Shown here piece by piece: positions 11,450-22,393 of a stretch of 64,000 nucleotides of DNA. Under the pieces are notes generated by a model. That model saw only the letters and a list, made by a program, of their open reading frames with translations. It ran no database searches and was not told where the DNA came from. Source of the DNA: Botrytis cinerea B05.10 (Eukaryota > Ascomycota > Leotiomycetes > Helotiales > Sclerotiniaceae). The stretch is from assembly GCF_000143535.2 (NCBI RefSeq), contig NC_037312.1:310001-374000 (forward strand), given 5' to 3'. Every line of letters starts with the position of its first letter. Position 1 is the first letter of the stretch. Both the position numbers and the translations under genes were made by a program.

Positions 11450-14087
11450 TCATCCCACAACTTTGATCTCATCCTCATTCCTTTCTGAAACTTCAACTAC
11501 AATAGTCTTCGTATCATTAGAAGTTTTGTTAGTCTCAGCAGAGCTAGACTTTTCTCTCTCCTCCCTGATCGTTTCCAATTGTTTTTGAAGATCACTACCC
11601 AATTTTGTATCTACGATAGTTTTGTCCTCTGCATCAACAAGTCCAGGTTGTACGTATTGAGAACTGCCAGCATCACACAGAGGAAATGGACAATCTCCCT
11701 CACCATGATGTTGATAGATTAATCGTCTTGCAACTTCAAAATTTTTCTTGACTTTGTTAATTCTAATCCATTCCAAAGTTAGACCGGTAAAAACCGTAAG
11801 AGCACTTGTGATGATAGCCACAAGAAAGACTTTCATGATAGCGGCGTTGTATGCTGACAAAACCTCTGAGAGATATTGTGGCGGTACGAGAGTTCGAAGT
11901 TCGGTAGCACCTGTGCGTAAGATGAGTGAGGTTGGCAAGGAGGAGAGATTGAGAGCCGAGAGATTCTTGACCAATTCATGAGCGAAGATAGCTTGACCAA
12001 CCGTGACAAAAATGGTATCGCCAAGAGTTTGGAAGAAGGATATAAGTGCAAGACCAGTTGGTACATCATCATCATCAAGACATGCTAGAACTGCCAAATT
12101 GATCTGTTGCATACCGAGACCAAGACCCGATCCAAAGACCACCGGCCAACTCATCCATTCTTTTGGTCCACTATCTACTTGTAATGTGATGAGAAGTCCT
12201 GCGCCGACTGGTGCTATGATCGATGATACAGTTATCATTGGAAAGTAGTAGCCGATAGATCTTTGAAATATTGAAGCAAATAGGGTGGCGAAGACCAGAG
12301 ATAAGACCAATGGGAGTGTGTGAATACCAGAATCGAGTGCGTCCAGACCTTGAACCGCTTGAAACCAGATTGGAATATAGTAGACAGCAAGATAGAAGGA
12401 AGATGAATTGAAGAAGGAAAACCATGCTACCGAAGCAACGGATCTTTGTTTGATAATTCGGATTGGCACTGTTGCATTATCTCCGGTCTTGAATTGGATC
12501 GTGACGAAGGTTGTAAGTAAAATGCCACCCAAAATGAATAGGACGACATTTCTTGCATCTCCCCAGCTGTATTCATTGCCCCCAAACTGTAATGCCAGAA
12601 GTATGGAAACGATACCTGGAATGAAGACTAGTGTTCCAACGGGATCCATTCTTTGAAGCTTTTGGAGAAAGGTGTCCGTATTCTTGTTAGGCTTTCCTTC
12701 GACAGCGAAGAGTAGAATGATTGCAGCGGCCCCACCCACTGGTAGGTTGATATAGAAACACCATCTCCATGTGGCTTTCTCAGTGAGGATACCTCCAAGT
12801 AAAGGCCCACATACATTGGCAATAGCGAAAATACACCAATATAAACCTTTTTTTCATGTTAGCTTAATATTATTGAGTTCCCGGTAGATTGTGTCTCTTA
12901 CTCGTGAAAATAGGGTGACGATGAATTGGCACGGTATCGTTCATGATTAGTATAACTCCATTTACTGCAACATCAAACAGTCAGTGGATTGTCTTGCCAG
13001 GAAACTTTCCGGGAAGAGGGAGAAGAGAACACGACAAAATGATGGTGTTGTGTGTGGAAGGTTTGTACAGAATTAAAAACAGAGAAACTCAAGTAACGCA
13101 TTGATTGTACTTACAGATACCCGAAGAACCTAAGCCAGCTTCAATTTGTCAGTTCCAAAGACTGACCCAAAAGGATAGAGGAAGACTTACCAAATGCTCT
13201 ACCAGCAATGAAAATCTTAGAATTTGACGCAGAGCCACATATAGCAGACTGAATATGAATTAGAATGATGGCAGATACGTGTGTGGAAGAACCACTTACG
13301 CCAACCTCAAAAATGACAACTGCGATCATGAGAACCCATTTATAGTTGTAAAACTTGTAGATTTTTCCAAAAGCCAACTGAGTAGCACAGTTTGTTAGAA
13401 GATATGCGGATGCATACCATCCAATATCTTCAAGTGTGTTGAACTCATTGGTAATGGCTGGGATAGCGGTACTAAGAGTTGTTCGATCCTAAATTTTGTT
13501 AGTGTTACCACGTTGTTCGTGAATGGGAGGAGGTATTGGAAGTTCCAAGTTGCAGGATATATAGACAACAGTCTGCATTGTTCAAGTGGCTTTAAGATGT
13601 TTTGAGCCAAAAGAGTTATTGAGGAAGAGAAGGGATGTAAAATGTGATGGAAGTAGCAGGAATGTTCAAAGATAAGATTTGAGGAATATGAGATGAGTTC
13701 GCGTGTGCAAAGGAAAACACTTACAAGAGCTACAATCAGCATCAATAGGTAGAGAGATAGCATGGCGAAGAACGATTTTCCCCATCCAGGACACTGTCCA
13801 TTCGCATTGTTGACTCTAGTTCCCCAGCGATTGACGCGCCCATTGCGATTGGAAGTGGTTGTCAATGCAACACCGAAGGAGCTCGTTGCTGCAGATTCAC
13901 CAGAATTATCTGATTCGATGGCAGGACGAACCATCTTGGCCTTTCTCTTGTTAGTGGTTGTTTGAGGACACTCTCTCAAGAATTGGATTTCGGATGCAAC
14001 TTGAGAAATTGAAGCTGACAATGGGTCTTGGGCTAGGAAGCTTATAAGATCCAGTCGTTGACTCTGAGGTAGTGGATGAGACAGCAT
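11450..14087 (-). CDS. DHA2-family MFS multidrug exporter (14 TM)
   Basis: Six exons: 14087-13725, 13488-13300, 13248-13191, 13138-13115, 12964-12902 and 12846-11450 (2094 nt, 697 residues). The 14-helix drug:H+ antiporter family is shown by LDRTTLSTAIPAI after helix 1, a motif-A-like GKIYKFYNYKW loop, GPLLGG at 246-251, and WRWCFYINLPVGG. The first intron is long (236 bp) and the fourth exon is only 24 nt. The N-terminus is ambiguous: a second in-frame ATG at 13934 (MVRPAIESD, context AAGATGG) would give a 646-residue protein and has the better start context. The hydrophilic N- and C-terminal tails are cytosolic. Relatives export fungicides, mycotoxins or self-made metabolites. It is divergent from a Zn2Cys6 regulator, a common arrangement for a regulated exporter, and lies about 8 kb from the unusual fusion enzyme. 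Confidence 0.88.
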
Positions 14088-15229
14088 AATTGAAGCACGT
14101 ACGATGTTTGTAAGACTTGGATTCTGGACGGAAGCAGAATGACGATCAGTTGGTACTTGTTGATACTCGATCTTACTTTTGTGTGCGCAAAGAAATCATG
14201 TCGAGATGCTTTGGCGAGAAGGGTATTGAAATAACAAAAAGTGAGGACAGAAGGCTGACAGACTCGCTACACACCCAAATTTGAAGAGAACGAGATTTAT
14301 ATACCCACCAGTGAGGCGTATGATTGACGGAGAGTTGAACAATAACACCAATAGGACAAGAGTTGTATTTTGAAGGAAACCTGGATGTGCTGTGTATGAG
14401 ATCAAAGGGTGATGTAGATCTCGCGGGAAGAAAAGGAATCCAGTCGTTTTTCTCCCATACAACCAATGAAAAACATTGTCTTGATACATTCATACCAATG
14501 TCCTACCAAATGAAGCAAACAGGAGATACACGAGGCTCACAAGGCTTGCAAGGCTCACAAGGCTCACAAGTCTTTCTTCCTCCTTCTCTTCCAATAAGAA
14601 ATCTTGAAAAGTTGAACAATCAAGGAAGGAACATCGTCGGGACCGAAGAGATGCCGAACCTCCGACGCCGACGCCGACACCCGACACCTCAAGAAATTGA
14701 TCTCACGAACCAGAAATTGATCTCACGAAGCAAACCACCACCATCAATACAGACATACAGACATACAGACAGACAGACATACGTACATACACACACACAT
14801 ACACACACACATACATACATAGTATACACCACCACTTGTAGCCGTGTGCAATCGTTTTATCAATACGGGATACCATCCAACTCAGACTGCCCTTAATTCT
14901 TCCTATATATATCACTCGATATTACCCCAAAGGAGCATTTGTATGATTTGGAAGACTTCATTCACATCGACGTGTTTGGTTCGATCACGTATTTGTCCAC
15001 GGGAAAGGCAAGAAAAGTCAGCAGGAAAAGGGTTTATTTATAGTTTTGCTCCAAACTCCCGACGGTTCCGAATCTCCGGCCATTGGATGCATTTGGACAG
15101 ATGTGGTAGGGACATACGCATGCAATACGAGTCAAGTCATTCAAGTGCATCGTCAACTCACGACCCCTTCATCACATCAATCATCCCCTCATAGGTTCCG
15201 GACACGGTGACTTTGATCTTCATATCAGT
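14088..15229. promoter_or_regulatory. Divergent promoter between MFS exporter and Zn2Cys6 regulator, with microsatellites
   Basis: The 1142-bp shared upstream region contains a GGCTCACAA-type direct repeat (about 14530-14572), a CGACGC repeat near 14662-14675, and a long ACAGACAT / ACACAC tract (14749-14820). Candidate CGG half-sites for a zinc cluster protein occur (for example cgg around 14638 and 15061-15080), but none could be assigned. Confidence 0.4.
14749..14820. repeat. Compound microsatellite (ACAGACAT / ACAC)
   Basis: Tandem ACATACAG/ACAG units grade into ACACACAT units and end in CATACATA. Located in the shared exporter-regulator promoter region. Confidence 0.85.
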
Positions 15230-18107
15230 ATGGAACCAACTCCTCTACCTCCCGGTTCGGCTATACCAACACCCCCAGCTCCACCGATTCATCAGAAGAT
15301 AACTCGTGGCCATTCGTGCATTCTCTGTCAACAGAGAAAAGTACGATGCGACCGGCAAAAACCCCAATGTTCAAACTGTGTCAAAGCACACGCTGAGTGT
15401 ATTCCAAGTACACCCGCTGCTCCACGTCGAAGAAGACGGAAACTGAGCGAACTGGACGTTGCAGCAAGATTGAGGAAATATGAACATTTATTGAGAGTCA
15501 ATGGAATTCGCATCGAGGACGATGGTGTTACGGGTGGTGTTGGAAGTGCAAATGCAAGTGGCACTGAAGACGGAAATGCCGATGAATCAATTTCAAGTCG
15601 CCAAGAAAAGACACCCAATCCTAATCCACAAAACCTTCCAATGACCAATAAGGGGAAAGATCCAGCTACTCCTACTACTACTACTACTACAGCAACCGGG
15701 ACCGAAAATAACGATAATCAAAACGGTCCACATAAACATCGATGTAAGCATGATTTTCATGAACATGGGCATCATCGTTCTATGGGTTTTGGTCGTGGTT
15801 CTAAAGCTGGGAGAGGCCAGCTGTACTCTAAACATGGTAACTCTCGTTACATAGAAAAGTGTGTAGCTCTCGTTGAACCTCTCTTACGTGACGAGAACAT
15901 TCAAATGCGTTGCTAACTAGTTCTAGTACTGTTTGGGAGAACCTCAGCAATGAACTACAAGATCCAAAAGAAGCATTTCAAGTCTCATCGGAAGAAGATG
16001 ATAGCAATGACAATCCTCTTTTCCCAGAGGAATCAACTATTCTACTTGGAAACTTGATTAGTTCAAAAAGAAATCTCAGAAGTCTTCATCCACAACCTGT
16101 TACGATCTTTAGGTTATGGCAAATTTTTCTGACCAATGTAAACCCATTGATCAAACTTTTTCATGCTCCTACAGTCCAAGAGATGATTTTAGAAGCAACA
16201 TCAGATATGGATCACATTCCAAAGCCTACAGAAGCCTTAATGTTCGTTATATATCTCCTATCCATTGGCTCACTCAAAGAAGATGAATGTGAAAGTACAT
16301 TCAATGAACCAAGATCACTACTTTTATCGAGATACTCTCATGCCACACAACAAGCTCTTATTAATGTCAAATATATTAAATCTCTCAATTTGACTTCTTT
16401 GCAAGCTTACTGTTTATTTCTTGTAAGTTATTTCCACTACACTTCGACTCCTTTCACTCGAACCGAACGACCTGGTCGAACCCCACCATTCCTCTCCGAC
16501 ATACCAAAATGACTATGCTTCTCAACTGACTTCAAATGAATAGCTTGCAGCTCGTAAGCATTATGATGCTCATGCATTTTGGATCTTGACAGGTTCTGCC
16601 GTTCGAATCGGTCAAAGATTAGGTATTCATCGTGACGGATCTTCTCACAGTTTATCTCCTTTTGACACGGAAATGAGAAGAAGAGTTTGGTGGCAGATTG
16701 TCTTCCTTGATGGTTTCGCTGCAAAATTATGTGGAGCAGGATTTCCCGCTGTAAGTATATACTCTCGAGATGCATGTATTCACGGCCTTCAGGCCTTCTC
16801 ACTACAAATTTATATTTCATTCAGTTCGAAGTCATTTCCCACCCATATTTAAGCTTTACTGACTTGATACTACGTAGTGGCTCGCAAAATTCGATACGAA
16901 ATTACCATTGAATGTTAGTGATAGCGATCTTACCCCCGACATGATAGAACCTCCACCCGAGCGCGCAGGTGCAACTGAAATGCTTTTCTGTTGTATTCGA
17001 TACGAAGTTTCACAAGCCATACGAAAGGCTAATAGCTTTGGCAATGGAGGACGTGGCCATGGTCATGGTCATGGCGGTGGGGGCCGTGGTGGACATAGGG
17101 GAGGCGGTCATCACGGAGGTGGCCATCATGGAGGTGGCCATCATGGAGGTGGTCATCATGGAGGTGGTCATCATGGTGGAGGTCCTTCAGATACTCCTCC
17201 TGGTTTCAATGTCATTGCCGAAAAGGATAAAACTATTGATGAATTGGAAGCAAGACTTCAGGATAAGTACTTGCAATACTGCGATCCATCGATACCTTTA
17301 CATTTATTATCGATATATGTCGCAAAATCTGTCATTTGTACAATGAGGTTAATGGCTCACCATCCAAGACAATATCCCGATAAAGGTGCAAGTATGCCAC
17401 AGAAAGAAAGAGATATGCTCTTCAATGAATCATTGAAGATGCTTGAATATGATGGTCTAGGTCATTCCGAAAAGCTTGTCCAAAGATATCTGTGGCATAT
17501 TCATGTTCATTTTCAATTGGACGCATTTATATACTTGCTCAGCGAACTTCGACGTAGGGAAAGGGGAGAATTAGTTGACAAAGCATGGCAACAAGTCGAA
17601 CTTGCATATGAATTTCGTGCAGAAATGCTAAACGATACTAAAAGTAGTTTATACTTTGCCTTGGGTAATTTGGTACTCAAAGCTTGGGAGAAAAGAGAAG
17701 AAGGTAGTCGCTCACCAGATCAAGTTACTCCGCCAAGATTTATATCAATCTTAAGATCCCAAAGACAAAAGCACGATCAAGTTCAAAGATCTATAGAGCA
17801 ACATGATGATATTTCGGATCCATTCAGAACAGTTAATCACTGGCAAATGCCAGCTACAGCCGAATCTTACGTTAGACAAAAGCCACCTGATTACATACCA
17901 CCACCACAACCATCACAGCCAGGACCTTCAATGCATATGCCAATGCAAATGCCTCAAGAACAACCATGGCTCGCGTCGGATTCTTTCCTGGATACTTCAA
18001 TGCCTGATATCACTCCTATGGATTGGGAATATTGGCAAACATTATTGGATGGAGATCTTCCTGCTTATACTGGCCAGCCTGGTAATAACTATGATCAGAA
18101 TTGGTAA
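15230..18107 (+). CDS. Zn2Cys6 transcription factor with Gly/His tract
   Basis: Four exons: 15230-15858, 15927-16422, 16544-16750 and 16878-18107 (2562 nt, 853 residues). A canonical zinc cluster lies at Cys30, 33, 40, 47, 50 and 57 (SCILCQQRKVRC...CSNCVKAHAEC), followed by a basic RRRRRK stretch and a short coiled-coil (AARLRKYEHLLR). The middle homology region of fungal regulators runs from about 210 to 680, with SAVRIGQRLGIHRDG and FDTEMRRRVWWQI typical of the family. Inside it, residues about 499-546 are an unusual Gly/His array (GGGHH repeated). The C-terminus is acidic and aromatic (PDITPMDWEYWQTLLDGDLP), resembling an activation domain. It acts in the nucleus. Its divergence from the DHA2 exporter makes that gene the first candidate target. 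Confidence 0.9.
17041..17190 (+). repeat. 15-bp in-frame repeat encoding GGGHH units
   Basis: Within the regulator gene, units of the form GGAGGTCATCATGGA repeat about five times after a degenerate GGCCATGGTCATGG start. They encode a Gly/His array of about 48 residues. Units differ mainly at third positions (ggt/ggc, cat/cac), so purifying or recent expansion effects are mixed. Confidence 0.85.
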
Positions 18108-18415
18108 ATATACTATGATGTATATAGATAGTAATCAGGAATTTAGAATAATTCAGCGGTTGCATGTAACTTCTGCTTACTCAAGTCTTTTTGTACATGT
18201 GCCTGAATCTCGACAAATCAGCTTGAGATATTTGCAGCATAATGCTGACAGCATTAGTTTACTGCAATGTAACTAACGTACTCGATCTATCGGTTCGCAT
18301 TTTATCATCTGAAGGGGCTGAACTGTGATGAATGAATAATTTAAATCTGTGCATTCCATGTCCAGGCGGCTTAAACTCACACCGTGTAGGTGTCCTGTCG
18401 TGAGGCTGGCTACCA

Positions 18416-18462
<47 letters not shown>

Positions 18463-21400
18463 CCGGGTGGGTAGATCTAGAAAGTCGTCATGAATGCTAA
18501 GTCATAGCCTATTATTAAATCTTTGAGCAAATCTTTTACGGGTATCGGATGTGGATAGGTTGTTAAGAAATCTGTGGTTAATGATTTGTGTTTAGTGTAG
18601 ATGCGAGGATAAGAAAGAAAAGTAAAATCTTACGTTATGTTAGAGGGAGTTTACATATTGTTGTATTGTTGTGCAAGGTTTGAGGGCTGGGGGTGGAGAT
18701 GGAAATGAAGGTGGAGGTGGAGGTGGAGGGGAAGGTGATGTTGAAGATGATATTGATATTGTGCTGCAGGGGATTTGAATATAGATTAGGGGTTTGGCTG
18801 AGTGATGGAGTGCAGATCATGGGGCTGGGTGGGGGTGCGGTTGTGGGGATTGTATTGGGTTGTGTGTTGGGGCTCTTGGGGTTGGTATTAGGGCTTGGGT
18901 TTGGGTATATGTGTATGTATATGTGTTGTGGTGATAGAGGATCGGGGATGAGGGGTGAGGGGTGAGGGGTATAAAGATATAGTGACTTATTTAAGGGGTA
19001 AATGATGTGATTTGGCGTCTAGACGAAGGAACATGGGAGTTCTTTCTCTGAATTTTGAGATGAGTGTTTGATTGTAAGAGAGAGAGAGAGAGTAAGGAGT
19101 GGATATTTGGGATGATAGGTTTTGGTTTTCATTATGGATATGAGTGTAATACGTCATTTCTGTTATCATCGATGCAAGATTATAGACTTTGTTGTCGTTG
19201 ATGAGAACTGATTGGTGAGAACCAAATCCCCTTTTGTTGACAACAATACAATCCAGAATATAAGTCACATTCCTATTCATCCAGTTTCATGCATCGATTT
19301 GCTGCGATTGGATATCAATTGTATTCGCAACTTGTTCAGAAATTCAATATTATCCCCTAGATAGTCTCACAAAGTCCCACCCTAAGTTTGCTTTTGGTTG
19401 TTCTTCAATGATAGTGTGTCATTATTGAACCCGATGCTTGAAGTATTTAAATGGGCACAAGATTGGCTGTTTGCATGAAGATATCGTTAACAGAGACTAT
19501 TGCGTTGAAGCATAGTCATTTGTGGATACCGGGTTGACTCGGTTGCATGCTTGGTTCTTCTGTTTAGAAAATTTCGAATCACAGGTTAAGTGTAACTTAA
19601 AATGTTCGACGGAAGTGAAGGAAGTAGATGCAAAATAAAACACTGGTAAAAGAAATAAGAAAGCAGTATGTAAAAGCAAAAGTATGAAGGATTTCCGACT
19701 GCGTATTTTGCTGATTGAGGGAAGAAGTGGATATGAATAGTTCCTTCTTGAGTTTGTTGTAGATTTGGATTACTGTCGATTGTTGTGTATTATCACTTCT
19801 AGAAGCTTTTCATCAGAAGGTGGATATCTCTACTATTGATATTTCCCTTAGGCAGGAGAAAAACCCGAAATCAGCTTTAATATTGTACAGTATATCCCTT
19901 TTTTTGAAAGTTTAACACTTGTCAGAGTGGCAGTTTCGGCGCGCAACTTGAATGGTGTTGGTAAAGAATAGTCTGATGTTAAATCTTTGAATATTTTAGT
20001 GGCCAAGAGGAGTATACAAGTTTGGCACGTCTCGTTTGAATTTTTTGTTATTTTCCAGGTAGGGATCGGAACATCAATGTGTGAGGACATAATAATGTGG
20101 GATGAGAGATGTGGGTTATTTTTTGTCTTGTGGTTAATGAGTAGTTGTCATCGCGCCTGTTTCAAATAAAACATGGGGCTTGTGAAAATGTGAACTCTTT
20201 ATTGTTGTCATTTTCTTGCCGTGAATTTACTACTGTCACTTGCTATATCGATTTTAATAGTGTGATCAAGTCAAGGGTCTCGCTTAACCATTGCTTAGCA
20301 TAAATGGTTGTAACATCGTACAACTTCATTTTTCCAATGACGCATTTGAAAACACAGCTGGAGCTTTTTTTCAACAAGATACATTCGTGCGAGTGAGTAT
20401 TCCATCATGAACTATTTGACAAATTCGTGGTAATCTTCAGATCTCAAAATTATATTTTTCCTTGCTCAGTTTCTATTTACCAAGCTAGACGGAGTTCACA
20501 CTTTTAGTGGGCAAGACCCTTACAATGAGGTTTCGCTCCAGATAATTCCAATCCAGATTCTACCAAAATTACTATATAGTGGAGCAGTTATGACTCTCAG
20601 ATTTCATCAGTGATAGTGAAGTCGGCTTGTGGAACCAAGAAATCGGATTCCTTCGTGACCATGTATCGAGATGATACTTAATACATCCATTAACATGGCT
20701 TTTCATGCTGAGAAGCAATAGAACGGAGGTAAATTATGGTCGATTTTTAGCTCGTGGTTTTCTTGTTTTCAAACTCCATTAACTAAGTAGACCTTAGGAT
20801 AAAACGAATTATTATTGTTGTCATATAAAATTAGCACTGTTTTTGATCTCCAAGTTTTACTTATTGTTACTATCAGTCAGTATTGTCAAAAACATCCTTA
20901 CTCAGACAACAGCTTCAATATTTGACTAAATCTTCACATCTGAGTCCAGATTTTTTGCTTTATAGATCAATACGACAAGTAAAATACTGACCTCTACACA
21001 TTTGTTCTGCTGTATTCCGCTGATTCAATTAACTATTTGAATTGTTTCAATTGTATAGACACGCATGTGAACTTACACTTTTCTGATCTAATCGAATCTT
21101 TTATACTCAACATATAATTTTACTGATATTATGAAGTTATACTTCAGTATAAGTCAGTCTCAGAGTAGAAGGCTTACAAAAAGACCGTTGTGATGGGGAA
21201 GAACTGTGGAACGACGATTAACAAAGACACGAAAATCGTATTTCCCGGGTATATGAACTTCCCAACTCTAAATTTACACATCGTCATAAGCAAAAGTATT
21301 TGTACTTTCATTAAATAGTGATAGAATTGAGATGAAGTCAAGGAGATTGATCTTGAAAGACCACCCCTTTGAGTTTCTGTCGGGAGTTTTAGTGTGGGGA

Positions 21401-22393
21401 GTATTTAGTCAACGCTATTGTCTGTTTTTAAGTGTTGTCTTTGATATACAGCTCCGTCCTCTTTTATTGCCATTAAGTTAAGTTCTCATTGATATTCCTA
21501 GATTTTATGATAGTTATCGAAGCTCTTGAACACCACTGAGTTTGTACAAATTTTGTGCGAAATTGGCATGTACAGTAGTTACTGAAGATAGGGTGTGAAA
21601 TTGAACGCGAATGGTATAGACGCTCCTAATTCTTTATATTGTACAGTATGGTATCGATCAAAGTTATTGCATAGAGACAGCAAGGTAAGATTGAGTGGTT
21701 ATGTATTTGAGGATTGATAAGTTCACAGCATTTGTTACGATGAAGGGAACTAGATAATCATAATCGCTGCATTTTCACCACCATATTTGGTAGTCACTGA
21801 TGCCTGTGCGACTTTTGTTTTCTTTCAATGATTTTTATTATCACCATTAAGGGTTCTTCGCAATTGAAAACTTAGTGTCATCGGCTCACAACCCCCTTTA
21901 TTTACAACATCACACTTGAGATACCATCAATAAGCGTGACACTACCGAGAACTATTCCTCTCCCTTGCATCTCATTGACATCACTCTAATGTATCTGATA
22001 GAAAATCTCAAGTCACAGAAGATAATTTTCTGAACCTACAAATTAAGAATCCGATGGAATTATGATAAAAGGTACGAAAAATGATAGAACACGTTCAAGA
22101 TTTTGTTTGAAACTTTATCCCTCGTACAAATTTTCCCTCAAATACCAGATAGCATAGTGTGCACCAGAGTGCCTTCGGCATAATTTTGTAAATTAAACAA
22201 TAATTTATCCAATTTCTCATGTAAAGAACCTAGTGATTCCTGGACTAATGAGAGTTGATAATTCCGGAACCGTCACGATACATGCACGTGATCATGAAAT
22301 CAATCCCACATTTCAAAATTACTCCCAACGACCTCAACGCAATTACTTCTTCATCCATGGAACCGAATTACAACATGACAGAAATCTTTCCTC
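18108..22393. other. AT-rich gene desert (4.3 kb)
   Basis: No open frame longer than about 90 codons with protein-like content was found on either strand. A G-rich stretch lies at about 18690-18970 (repeated GGGG/GGTGG groups). The remainder is AT-rich with no recognisable transposon domain. It separates the regulator from the four-domain enzyme. Confidence 0.5.
18418..18462. repeat. T33-A12 homopolymer junction
   Basis: Thirty-three T residues are followed directly by twelve A residues, flanked by CTACCAAG and CCGGGTGG. This could be a hairpin-forming homopolymer, an insertion scar, or an assembly join. Confidence 0.9.
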
